NCBI RefSeq assembly: GCF_001422645.1
Contig: NZ_LMLR01000010.1
Span: forward strand, 186,001-250,000
Length of the DNA stretch: 64,000 nucleotides
Direction of reading: 5' to 3'
Source: Arthrobacter sp. Leaf69
GTDB taxonomy: Bacteria; Actinomycetota; Actinomycetes; Actinomycetales; Micrococcaceae
Both the position numbers and the translations under genes were made by a program. The notes under the pieces were generated by a model. That model was not told where the DNA came from, ran no database searches, and was given only the letters and a program-made list of their open reading frames with translations. Positions 16,094-25,384 of the stretch are shown here, piece after piece (position 1 is the first letter of the stretch; each line of letters begins with the position of its first letter).

Positions 16094-17425
16094 ATGACTG
16101 CAGCATTTGAGCCCACCCAGCAGACGCCCGAAGAGCAGGCCGCCGCCCTGGAGCTCGAGTGGGCTGCCAACCCGCGCTGGGAAGGTGTCACTCGGGACTA
16201 CAAGGCTTCCGACGTCGTCCGGCTCCGCGGCCGCGTCTCCGAGGAACACACCTTGGCCCGCCGCGGCTCCGAGAAACTGTGGAAGCAGCTCACCGGGGAG
16301 CACAAGGAAGGCAAGTACACCAACGCCCTCGGTGCACTCACCGGTAACCAGGCCGTCCAGCAGGTCAAGGCCGGCCTCCGCGCCATCTACCTTTCCGGCT
16401 GGCAGGTCGCCGCCGATGCCAACAACTCCGGCCACACCTACCCGGACCAGTCCCTGTACCCGGCCAACTCGGTGCCCACCGTGGTCCGCCGCATCAACAA
16501 CGCCCTGCTCCGCGCCGACCAGATCGAGTTCTCCGAGGGCATTCAGACGGTCGAGGACTGGATGGTCCCGATCGTCGCCGACGCCGAGGCCGGTTTCGGC
16601 GGCCCGCTCAACGCGTACGAGCTGATGAAGTCCATGATCCAGGCCGGCGCCTCGGGTGTGCACTGGGAAGACCAGCTCGCCTCGGAGAAGAAGTGCGGCC
16701 ACCTCGGCGGCAAGGTCCTGATCCCCAGCCAGCAGCACGTCCGCACCCTGAACGCCGCCCGCCTGGCAGCGGACGTCGCCGGCACGCCGTCGGTCATCAT
16801 TGCCCGCACCGACGCCGAGGCAGCCACGCTGATCACGTCCGACGTCGACGAGCGCGACCAGGAATTCATCCTCCGCGAAGGCGGACAGCCAGTGCGCACG
16901 GCGGAAGGCTTCTACAAGGTCCGCAACGGGATCGAACCCTGCATTGCCCGCGCCAAGGCCTACGCCCCGTACTCCGACCTCATCTGGATGGAGACGGGCA
17001 CTCCGGACCTGGAACTGGCCCGCAAGTTCGCCGAAGCCGTCAAGGCCGACTTCCCGGACCAGATGCTCTCCTACAACTGCTCCCCGTCGTTCAACTGGAA
17101 GAAACACCTCGACGACGCCACGATCGCCAAGTTCCAGCGCGAACTCGGCGCCATGGGCTTCACCTTCCAGTTCATCACCCTGGCCGGCTTCCACGCCCTG
17201 AACTACTCGATGTTCGACCTCGCCCACGGCTACGCCCGTGAAGGGATGAGCGCCTACGTCGAGCTGCAGGAAAAGGAATTCGCCTCCGAGTCCCGCGGCT
17301 ACACCGCCACCAAGCACCAGCGCGAAGTCGGCACCGGCTACTTCGACGACATCGCCACCGCGCTCAACCCGAACGCATCCACCCTGGCCCTGGTGGGATC
17401 CACCGAAGAAGGCCAGTTCCACTAA
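16094..17425 (+). CDS. aceA: isocitrate lyase
   Basis: A 443-residue enzyme that splits isocitrate into glyoxylate and succinate, the first step of the glyoxylate bypass. The catalytic KKCGH motif is at residues 199-203, inside [15 protein letters not shown]. Substrate and Mg binding segments ([48 protein letters not shown]) are present and the length matches the short bacterial type. The ATG at 16094 has AAGGAG seven bases before it. It is followed by a long stem-loop and then aceB on the same strand, and lies divergent to the RamB-like regulator, its likely controller. Confidence 0.97.
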   Translation: MTAAFEPTQQTPEEQAAALELEWAANPRWEGVTRDYKASDVVRLRGRVSEEHTLARRGSEKLWKQLTGEHKEGKYTNALGALTGNQAVQQVKAGLRAIYLSGWQVAADANNSGHTYPDQSLYPANSVPTVVRRINNALLRADQIEFSEGIQTVEDWMVPIVADAEAGFGGPLNAYELMKSMIQAGASGVHWEDQLASEKKCGHLGGKVLIPSQQHVRTLNAARLAADVAGTPSVIIARTDAEAATLITSDVDERDQEFILREGGQPVRTAEGFYKVRNGIEPCIARAKAYAPYSDLIWMETGTPDLELARKFAEAVKADFPDQMLSYNCSPSFNWKKHLDDATIAKFQRELGAMGFTFQFITLAGFHALNYSMFDLAHGYAREGMSAYVELQEKEFASESRGYTATKHQREVGTGYFDDIATALNPNASTLALVGSTEEGQFH

Positions 17426-17442
17426 CTTCCCAAACTTCCCGC

Positions 17443-17507
17443 CCGTTGCCCTGTCACTTTTGGTTCCCATCGACCTCCTTTGGCGACCAAAAGTGATAGG
17501 GCAACGG
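17443..17507 (+). terminator. long stem-loop between aceA and aceB
   Basis: Two 22-base arms (17443-17464 and 17486-17507) pair at 21 of 22 positions; the left arm ends CTGTCACTTTTGGT and the right begins ACCAAAAGTG. The loop is 21 bases. It could attenuate read-through from aceA into aceB or stabilise the aceA 3' end. The aceB Shine-Dalgarno sequence lies just downstream and is not sequestered. Confidence 0.55.
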
Positions 17508-17530
17508 CGGACATCCAAGGAGCAACTCCC

Positions 17531-19195
<1,665 letters not shown>

Positions 19196-19337
19196 CGGCA
19201 GGGCGCCGCACCCGCCTAACAGGCCGGGGCGGCGCAGAATTCCGTTCGCTGGGCTGCCATGCCCTTCGCAACAGGCACCCCGAGATCCGGGGCGGCGGCC
19301 CGGCGACGGAAAACCCACTGAATCGACAACGGCGTCG

Positions 19338-19390
19338 AGGTGACAGTTAAAGCCCATGTTCCCCGTGAACATGGGCTTTAACTGTCACCT
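19338..19390. terminator. perfect 24-bp stem-loop between convergent aceB and MFS genes
   Basis: Two perfectly complementary arms (about 19338-19361 and 19367-19390) enclose a five-base loop CCCGT. The outer stem reads AGGTGACAGTTAAAG. Placed between convergent genes, it should act in both directions, and the AT-rich part of the stem gives U-runs on either strand. Confidence 0.75.
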
Positions 19391-19412
19391 CGCGGTCGGA
19401 CCCCGACGCCGG

Positions 19413-20606
19413 TCAGTGCGCCTTGGGGACGTGGCGCAGTGAAAACCCCGTCCCGACAATGAACAGCGCCACCGATCCGAGCACCATCAGCAGCGGCCCG
19501 GTCCAGGAACCGGTGACGCCGTTGACGTAGCCCAGCAGGGTCGGCGCCAGCGCGCCGAAGGAGTAGCCCACACCCTGCACGACGGCGGACATCCGGCCTG
19601 CCGAGGCCTGGTCCCGGGCCAGCCGGATGATGGCGATGAAGATCAGCGTGATGCCGCCGCCCTGGGCCACGCCGCCAAACGAGGACCACAGCCACCACAG
19701 CTCCGGTGCCAGCAACAGGCCCGCGGGAACGGTCAACCAGAACAGCCCGAGGGTGAGACCGACCGCCGTCGTACTGGCAAAACGGGCCGCGAGCGGAACG
19801 CCCAGCCCGCCCACGATGGCCAGGATCTGGAACAGGGAGGACCCGGCCCCGGCCTGTGCGGCTGTCATGCCGAGTTCGTCCGCAAGGATGCTGGGCAACC
19901 AGGCGGTCACACCGTAGTAGGAAAATGCCTGCCCGGCGAAGCCCGCGGTGAGCCCCACCGTGATCCAGCGCGAGGCCCGCCTAACCCCGGGGCGGGCGGG
20001 ATCCGGTCCCGGGACCGGTTCGGGGCGGAACGCCCGGGGGCCGAAGGCGAGGACCCAGACAACCAGCGCCGCGACGGCGAAAAGTCCGCAGGCGGCCAGG
20101 GCCAGCCGCCAGCCGAACAACTCGGCCAGCGGCGCCATCACCATGGCGGTGATGAACGAGCCGATGTTCAGGGCGGCGGTGTAGATGCCCATCGCCGTGC
20201 CCTGCCGGGCAGGCGCGAAGTCGCGCCGGATGATCAGCGGTACGGCGATGTTCCCGATCGTGATGGCGACGCCCAGAATCACCGTGCCGAGCATCACGAC
20301 GGCGCCGTTTCCCGCCGAACGCACCATCACGCCCAGCAGCACGCCCAGCAGCGTGAGCGTTATGGCGACTTCCGCGCCGAGTTTGCGGCCTGCCAGCGAG
20401 GCGAGCGGGGAAGCGAGGGCGAAGCAGAGCACCGGGATGCCGGTCAGGAGTCCCAGTTCCACCGGGGAGAACCCAAGTTCCTGCTGCATCAGGCCGACCA
20501 CCGGCGCCACGGCCACGAACGGGCCGCGCATGTTCAGGGCAATGAGTCCGATGGCGGCCAGCAGGATCCAGCTGCGCGGCACCTTGGCCAGGACGCTGGT
20601 GCTCAC
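19413..20606 (-). CDS. CynX/NimT-family MFS transporter
   Basis: A 397-residue protein with twelve predicted membrane helices. The opening helix ILLAAIGLIALNMRGPFVAV and the loop SPVELGLLTGIPVLCFALAS match the CynX/NimT group, with ASPLASLAGRKLGAE as the MFS loop-2/3 motif. Members are linked to cyanate, nitroimidazole or glutamate-type substrates; the substrate is not predictable. The start is a GTG at 20606. The gene is monocistronic and ends facing aceB across a strong bidirectional terminator. Confidence 0.88.
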   Translation of the reverse strand: MSTSVLAKVPRSWILLAAIGLIALNMRGPFVAVAPVVGLMQQELGFSPVELGLLTGIPVLCFALASPLASLAGRKLGAEVAITLTLLGVLLGVMVRSAGNGAVVMLGTVILGVAITIGNIAVPLIIRRDFAPARQGTAMGIYTAALNIGSFITAMVMAPLAELFGWRLALAACGLFAVAALVVWVLAFGPRAFRPEPVPGPDPARPGVRRASRWITVGLTAGFAGQAFSYYGVTAWLPSILADELGMTAAQAGAGSSLFQILAIVGGLGVPLAARFASTTAVGLTLGLFWLTVPAGLLLAPELWWLWSSFGGVAQGGGITLIFIAIIRLARDQASAGRMSAVVQGVGYSFGALAPTLLGYVNGVTGSWTGPLLMVLGSVALFIVGTGFSLRHVPKAH

Positions 20607-20716
20607 GGGTGCCGCGGCTCGGCCGGCGGGCAGAAATATGCTTTCATCAGTCCCATTGCTATCACGCGCCCCCGCCGGACCCGCCGATTATGACACCCGC
20701 GGGGTTCCCGCCGGCA

Positions 20717-20866
20717 TCAGCCCGTGGCCTGTAGCGTCTCCTCGATCACCGCGGGCGACAGCACATACTGCGTCACCATCTGGCCGGCGCCCCGAATGGC
20801 GGTCTGGTCCCCCGCCATGGACAGGCCGATCCGCAGATGGGTGGTGGCCAGCGGCAGCGAGCGCCG
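20717..20866 (-). pseudogene. C-terminal remnant of a ROK-family regulator/sugar kinase
   Basis: On the minus strand this segment reads RRSLPLATTHLRIGLSMAGD, then QTAIRGAGQMVTQYVLSPAV, and ends in TGA at 20717-20719. That is the characteristic end of ROK proteins. The codon just upstream is an in-frame TAG, and no ROK-like sequence is recognisable further upstream in the 240 bases before the GNAT gene. About 49 codons of a protein that is normally 300-400 residues remain. Confidence 0.65.
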
Positions 20867-21097
20867 CTAGACCACCGCCTCCGGTGTCGATGCTCCAGCC
20901 CAGTTACCCAGCGCCGGACCCGGCATCCACCACAAAGTACCGCGCCATTCCGCAGGGTCGGTGCGGCGCGGCCGGCAGTATCTGGGCGGGAGCGTCGCGA
21001 CGCCGTCGGGAGGCCACCGGTTTCGGCGCGTGGCACGCGGTTCTTGAAAGCAGCCGCAACAACGCTTCACGAAGCGAGGACGGCCTAGCTGCCGGAC
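20867..21097. other. intergenic region with no recognisable gene
   Basis: Between the ROK remnant and the GNAT gene I see no coding sequence, tRNA or clear repeat. Short open frames exist on both strands but have no family resemblance. On the minus strand one reads RYFVVDAGSGAG before a stop, which might be another eroded piece of the same ROK gene; this is weak. Confidence 0.4.
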
Positions 21098-21103
21098 TAA
21101 GGT
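21098..21103 (+). promoter_or_regulatory. candidate -10 element, leaderless start of the GNAT gene
   Basis: TAAGGT lies six bases before the ATG at 21110 and no Shine-Dalgarno sequence is visible. Confidence 0.4.
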
Positions 21104-21109
21104 TTTGGC

Positions 21110-21646
21110 ATGACCCACGCAATCCGGACGGCAACCGCGGACGACGCCGGCGGGCTGGCTGCGCTGGCGGCCGTCACCTTTCCGCTGGCCTGCCCGCCCA
21201 GTTCGACGGCTGCGGACATCGCGGCCCATGTGGCGGCCACCCTCAGCGAGGACAACTTCCGTGCCTACCTGTCGGATCCGCAGATCACCGTCCTGGTGAT
21301 CGACGTCGACGGCGACCTCCGCGGCTACAGCCTCTTGGTGGTCCGGCCCGCCCGGGACCCGGACGTGGCCTCCGCCCTGACCATCCTGCCATCGACCGAA
21401 CTCAGCAAGTGCTACGTCCATCCGGACCATCACGGGCTCGGCGCCGCGGCCGAACTGATGCACGCCAGTGTCGCCGCGGCCGCAGCGGCCGGCGCCCGCG
21501 GGCTGTGGCTCGGTGTGAACGAACAGAACGCCCGTGCCATCCGCTTCTACGAAAAGTCCGGATTCCGGAGGGTCGGAACCAAATCCTTCACGCTCGGCAG
21601 CTCGGTGGAACACGACTTCGTGATGGAGCGCCCAGTCACGCCGTGA
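21110..21646 (+). CDS. GNAT-family N-acetyltransferase
   Basis: 178 residues with the full GNAT fold: N-terminal strand IRTATADDAGGLAAL, central strands around residue 64 (QITVLVIDVDGDLRGYSLLV), the beta4/P-loop segment LSKCYVHPDHHGLGAAAELM (Q/RxxGxG/A-like) that binds acetyl-CoA pyrophosphate, and the final GLWLGVNEQNARAIRFYEKSGF block. The substrate is unknown; the pattern resembles ribosomal-protein or small-molecule acetyltransferases. It is followed 55 bases later by the FrnE-like gene. Confidence 0.88.
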   Translation: MTHAIRTATADDAGGLAALAAVTFPLACPPSSTAADIAAHVAATLSEDNFRAYLSDPQITVLVIDVDGDLRGYSLLVVRPARDPDVASALTILPSTELSKCYVHPDHHGLGAAAELMHASVAAAAAAGARGLWLGVNEQNARAIRFYEKSGFRRVGTKSFTLGSSVEHDFVMERPVTP

Positions 21647-21701
21647 CCAAGCCGACAGTCCCGCCGGGAATGCGGCCGGCCGCCGCAGGGTTGTGGCGAG
21701 C

Positions 21702-22433
21702 ATGAAGATTGAGATCTGGTCCGACGTGGCCTGCCCCTGGTGCTACATCGGCAAACGCCGCTTTGAGACCGCCCTCGCGGCCTTCCCGCACCGGGAGTCC
21801 GTGGAGGTGCAGTGGCGCAGCTACCAGCTGGACCCGTCGCTGCCGGAGCACTACGACGGCACGGAACTGGACTACCTGAGCACGCGCAAGGGGATGGCCC
21901 CGGCCCAGGTCGCCGGAATGTTCGCGCACGTGGCGGAGCAGGCCAAGGGCGAGGGCCTCAACTACCGCTTCGACGACGTTGTGGTGGCCAACAGCTTCAC
22001 CGCCCACCGGCTGATCCACCTTGCCGCCGCACACGGACGGCAGGACGACGCAAAGGAACGCCTGCTCAGCGACCACTTCGAGCACGGCCGGGACATCGGC
22101 AGCCGGGAGTACCTGACGTCGCTGGGTACGGACCTTGGGATTGGCACCGTCGAACTGGACGAACTTTTCACCACCGACAAGTACGCCGACGACGTCCGGC
22201 TGGACTTTGAGGAGGGCCGCGCCCTCGGGATCAGCGGCGTCCCGTTCTTCGTGATTGACCGTAAGTTCGGGCTCTCCGGCGCCCAGCCGGCCGAGACATT
22301 TGCCGCGGCCCTCGAGCAGGCCTGGCAGGAAAGCCAGCCGCTGGTCATGGTGGGAGCGGCAGACAGCGGCGAAGCCGTTTCAACATCTGCCGCCACCGGC
22401 GAGGCCTGCGGTCCGGACGGCTGCGCCAGCTGA
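21702..22433 (+). CDS. DsbA-family oxidoreductase, FrnE-like
   Basis: A 243-residue thioredoxin-fold protein without a signal peptide, so cytosolic. The active site is SDVACPWCYIGKRRFE with Cys11 and Cys14 (CPWC). An alpha-helical insertion follows (HYDGTELDYLSTRKGMAPAQ), and the cis-Pro loop is GISGVPFFVIDRKFGLSGAQ, characteristic of the FrnE/2-hydroxychromene isomerase-like branch of DsbA. The C-terminal tail EACGPDGCAS has two extra Cys, as in several FrnE proteins. The role is disulfide isomerase or oxidative-stress protection by family. ATG 21702 is preferred to the GTG at 21693, which lacks room for a ribosome binding site. Confidence 0.85.
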   Translation: MKIEIWSDVACPWCYIGKRRFETALAAFPHRESVEVQWRSYQLDPSLPEHYDGTELDYLSTRKGMAPAQVAGMFAHVAEQAKGEGLNYRFDDVVVANSFTAHRLIHLAAAHGRQDDAKERLLSDHFEHGRDIGSREYLTSLGTDLGIGTVELDELFTTDKYADDVRLDFEEGRALGISGVPFFVIDRKFGLSGAQPAETFAAALEQAWQESQPLVMVGAADSGEAVSTSAATGEACGPDGCAS

Positions 22434-22463
22434 GTCCCGCCGGCGTCGAAGTCGCCGGACTCG

Positions 22464-22516
22464 TCCGGGGTCGCCGGAAGTTCCCGGCGACTGGGCAGGT
22501 TTCCGGCGACCCCGGA
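22464..22516. terminator. stem-loop after the FrnE-like gene
   Basis: TCCGGGGTCGCCGGAA (22464-22479) and TTCCGGCGACCCCGGA (22501-22516) form a perfect 16-bp stem with a 21-base loop. It ends the DsbA-type gene and separates it from the TetR gene. Confidence 0.6.
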
Positions 22517-22548
22517 CCCCATGCCGCCGCCAGAAGCCGCTTTTGCTG

Positions 22549-22571
22549 ACAGATAGCGCTAAAGTGTCTGT
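22549..22571. promoter_or_regulatory. promoter and possible TetR operator of the TetR gene
   Basis: TAAAGT (22560-22565) lies six bases before the ATG at 22572, with TTGCTG 10-16 bases upstream of it, so a leaderless start is likely. The outer ACAGA/TCTGT pair (22549-22553, 22567-22571) is an imperfect inverted repeat around the same point and could be an autoregulatory operator. Confidence 0.4.
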
Positions 22572-23210
22572 ATGCCCAGGATTTCGGCCGCGAGCAACGC
22601 CGCCCAACGCGCCGAGACCCAGCACCGCATCCTGACTGCGTTCGGCGAACTCCTCTTCACCCATGGTCTTCCCGGGCTGACCATGACCGACGTCGCACGC
22701 CACGCCCGGATCGGACGGACCGCCGTGTACAACTACTACGCGGACATCGAAGAGCTCCTGATCGCCTACGCGCTGGACGAGACCGAGCGGTTCCTGGTGG
22801 ACCTGCGCGAATCCCTGGATTCGCTGGACAACCCGGTGGACCGGCTGGCCCTCTACGTCCGCGCCCAGGTCGAGGACCTCAGCAGGCGGCACCTGCCACC
22901 GGGCCCCGCGATGGGCGCTGTGCTCTCACCGGCGTCGTTCGCGAAACTGGCGGACCACGTCGGGGAGCTCAGCGTGCTCCTGCAGGGCATTCTGCGCGAC
23001 GGCATCGCGCAGGGCTACCTGCCGGAGGCGGATATCACCCAGGTCGCGCAACTCATCCACGGCACACTGTCCTCCAGCGCGGCCCGCGGCGACGGTGCCG
23101 GCCAGGACTCCGGGGCGGAGGCCCGGCTGGGCCGCACCGTGCGGTTCGTCCAGCTCGGCGCCGGGGCGCGTTTCGACGACGCCGGCCGTCCCGTCCGCGT
23201 GAACCCCTAG
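22572..23210 (+). CDS. TetR-family transcriptional regulator
   Basis: 212 residues. The N-terminal 55 residues are a TetR helix-turn-helix (RILTAFGELLFTHGLPGLTM, DVARHARIGRTAVYNYYADI). The rest is a helical ligand-binding domain (LDSLDNPVDRLALYVRAQVE) of unknown specificity. The gene is alone on its strand; neither neighbour is an obvious target, so autoregulation through the ACAGA/TCTGT repeat that overlaps its promoter is the simplest model. Confidence 0.88.
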   Translation: MPRISAASNAAQRAETQHRILTAFGELLFTHGLPGLTMTDVARHARIGRTAVYNYYADIEELLIAYALDETERFLVDLRESLDSLDNPVDRLALYVRAQVEDLSRRHLPPGPAMGAVLSPASFAKLADHVGELSVLLQGILRDGIAQGYLPEADITQVAQLIHGTLSSSAARGDGAGQDSGAEARLGRTVRFVQLGAGARFDDAGRPVRVNP

Positions 23211-23266
23211 GCTCCCGCTACGTCCGCACTGCCCGCCGGGCGCGGCGTCCGCGCTAAGCGTCCGTA

Positions 23267-23944
23267 CTAGCGCGCTGTCGGCGCCACCGTCGGAGTCACC
23301 GGCCACGCCGATTCATCCACGATCCGCCGTTCCTCGCGCGGGCAGCTGAGTTGCCCCGGCGTCTGGTCGACCAGCTCCGGTTTCGCGAGTCCCTGGAAGT
23401 CTCCGGTGAGGACGACGTCCACGCTCGGGTCCGTCCGGCCGTCCTGGAAATAGTCCGAGCCGGGCAGATTGCGCTGCACACTGAACGCCGCAGACTGTCC
23501 CGCGGCGCCCGAAACGATCAGCGCCACGCCGCGGTAGCCCGACGTCGTATTGGCCACGGCCCCGACCTTGAATTTGCGGGCGGCGAACTCGCCGGCCACG
23601 GACCGGGCGAGGCCGGGCCGGGAGGTGGAGTTGAAAACGTTGAGATTGATTTTCTCCGGCGGCGTGTAGTCGTAGATTGCCTCCGGGCAGACGGACGCGG
23701 CTGCCTGGCTGCGCCCCGCCGTCGGGATCTTGATCTGGCCGTTCATGATGGCCAGTGCAACCACAATCGCCGCGGCGACCAGTCCCACGAGCAGCACCAG
23801 GACGACGCCATGCAGGATGCGACGTCGCGTCCTGCCGGGATGTTCCGGCAGTCCGTCATCGTCGACGAAGGTGGCGCGCAAATCCGAGCCGGAGATGACG
23901 TGGTGCCCATGCAGGACGGTGACGTCCTTCGGCCCTCTAGCCAT
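23267..23944 (-). CDS. membrane-anchored LytR_C domain protein
   Basis: 225 residues: a cytosolic N-terminus of about 40 residues, one membrane helix (ILHGVVLVLLVGLVAAAIVV) and an extracellular LytR C-terminal-like domain (INLNVFNSTSRPGLARSVAG, EFAARKFKVGAVAN, VDVVLTGDFQGL). The NVxNSTxxxGLA-type block is the LytR_C signature found after LCP domains or alone in actinobacteria. The role is probably in the cell envelope; no catalytic residues are seen. Its start overlaps the stop of the 100-residue gene upstream by eight bases, so the two are co-transcribed. Confidence 0.82.
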   Translation of the reverse strand: MARGPKDVTVLHGHHVISGSDLRATFVDDDGLPEHPGRTRRRILHGVVLVLLVGLVAAAIVVALAIMNGQIKIPTAGRSQAAASVCPEAIYDYTPPEKINLNVFNSTSRPGLARSVAGEFAARKFKVGAVANTTSGYRGVALIVSGAAGQSAAFSVQRNLPGSDYFQDGRTDPSVDVVLTGDFQGLAKPELVDQTPGQLSCPREERRIVDESAWPVTPTVAPTAR

Positions 23945-24239
23945 TTATCACCAGGACGCGCGCGTGAATCGCCGTGCGCTGATGCAACGCCGTCCGGACG
24001 GCACGGTGCAGGCCGTCCTCCAGGTACAGGACACCCCGGTACTCCACAACGTGCGGGAACAGGTCGCCGAAGAACGTTGAGTCCTCCGCCAGCAAAGCCT
24101 CGAGGTCCAGCGTGCGCTTGGTGGTCACCAGCTCGTCCAGCCGGACCGGCCGCGGCGGCAAGGCCGCCCAGTCCTTGGGCGTGTTGTAACCATGGTCGGG
24201 GTACGGGCGTCCCTCGCCCACGGCTTTGAATATCACCAT
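23937..24239 (-). CDS. conserved-looking 100-residue protein of unknown function
   Basis: MVIFKAVGEGRPYPDHGYNT opens the protein, followed by a Pro/Arg stretch (LPPRPVRLDELVTTKRTLDL) and the C-terminal LYLEDGLHRAVRTALHQRTA. The last block, a short strand followed by G-x-H-R and a helix, resembles the active-site-proximal motif of ParB/sulfiredoxin-like folds, but that is inference from pattern only. It overlaps the LytR_C gene by eight bases, which suggests a functional link. I recall relatives being labelled antitoxin-like, without support I can show. Confidence 0.6.
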   Translation of the reverse strand: MVIFKAVGEGRPYPDHGYNTPKDWAALPPRPVRLDELVTTKRTLDLEALLAEDSTFFGDLFPHVVEYRGVLYLEDGLHRAVRTALHQRTAIHARVLVING

Positions 24240-24403
24240 GCCAGCCTAAGGAACTTGGACTGCCAAGGGAATCCAGACTCCCCGGCGGCGGGAGGTTGTA
24301 GCCAAACGGTAACCATTTGTCACAGGGTGCGCCCCGGGTTGTCATGGCCAAGACCGCGCCTGCGGCGCAGTCCACAGCGCATGCAAAGATGCCCGCCGGC
24401 TGG

Positions 24404-24409
24404 GAGAAT
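24404..24409 (+). promoter_or_regulatory. candidate -10 element, leaderless start of the HAD gene
   Basis: GAGAAT lies six bases before the ATG at 24416. No Shine-Dalgarno sequence is evident. Confidence 0.35.
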
Positions 24410-24415
24410 GGTGCC

Positions 24416-25330
24416 ATGACAACTCCCGAGACCCCAGCTTCCCTCTCGCCGTCGGCTCCCCCGCTGGCACTGCTGCTCGACGTCGACGGTCCCGTGGCGA
24501 GTCCGGTCACCCGCGCGGTCCAGCCGGAGATCATTGCGGACCTGCTGGCACTGGCCGCGGCGGGGATCCCGGTCATCTTCAACACAGGCCGTTCGGCTGC
24601 CTTCATCCGCGAACAGGTCATGGAGCCGATGATCGCCGCCGGGATGCCCGCCAGCATCCTCATCCACGCCATCTGCGAGAAAGGCGCCGTCTGGTTCAGC
24701 TACACCTCCACCGGGCCCGGAGCCGTCCACGTCGATCACGATCTGGCCATCCCGAGCGCCTTCGGCGACGACGTCCGCCGGCTGGTCGCCGAGGACTACG
24801 CCAGCCACATGTTTTTCGACGAAACCAAACTGGCGATGGTCTCCGTGGAGCAGCACATCTCGGTCGAGAACTCCGACTACCGGGCCGAACAGCAGCTGTT
24901 CGACGCCGATGCCATGGACCTGATGGGCCGGCACGGCCTCGGGGTGGTGCGGCTGGACCACCATGCCCCCGATTCCGATGACCGGATCGACTACCGGGTG
25001 GATCCCACCATCATCTCCACCGACATCGAGTCGGTCCGGCTCGGCAAGGACCTCGGCGCGAGCCGCGCCGTGGAGCTCCTGGCGGCCCAAGGCATCACCC
25101 CGCAGGCCTGGCGCACGGTGGGTGATTCCCGCACCGACTACGCCATGGCCGACTGGCTGCACCACAACGACCACCCGGTGAAACACGTCGACGTCCGGCC
25201 CGCCGACGGCGTCCCCGTAAAACCGTACGAGGTACTCACCGCGGCGGACCTGGGGCTGGGTGATGATGTCATCCACGACGACGCCGGCGCCGCCTTCCTG
25301 CGCAGCTGGCGCAAGGCCCTGCTGGGCTGA
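24416..25330 (+). CDS. HAD-superfamily hydrolase
   Basis: 304 residues. Motif I is LALLLDVDGPVASPVT (DxDG, with Pro where Thr/Val is usual), motif II is VIFNTGRSAAF, and the C-terminal block is WRTVGDSRTDYAMADWLHHN, giving the acidic GDSxxD motif. The layout with a large cap between motifs II and IV resembles Cof/SPP-type sugar-phosphate or trehalose-phosphate phosphatases. The substrate is unresolved. ATG 24416 fits both motif I spacing and the upstream -10-like hexamer; the longer frame to 24317 lacks a good start. The Stealth gene follows 54 bases later on the same strand. Confidence 0.8.
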   Translation: MTTPETPASLSPSAPPLALLLDVDGPVASPVTRAVQPEIIADLLALAAAGIPVIFNTGRSAAFIREQVMEPMIAAGMPASILIHAICEKGAVWFSYTSTGPGAVHVDHDLAIPSAFGDDVRRLVAEDYASHMFFDETKLAMVSVEQHISVENSDYRAEQQLFDADAMDLMGRHGLGVVRLDHHAPDSDDRIDYRVDPTIISTDIESVRLGKDLGASRAVELLAAQGITPQAWRTVGDSRTDYAMADWLHHNDHPVKHVDVRPADGVPVKPYEVLTAADLGLGDDVIHDDAGAAFLRSWRKALLG

Positions 25331-25384
25331 ACCAACGGCGTGGAATCCGCGGAAATTTCGGGCGATTTTGGGGCGGGCGTTATT

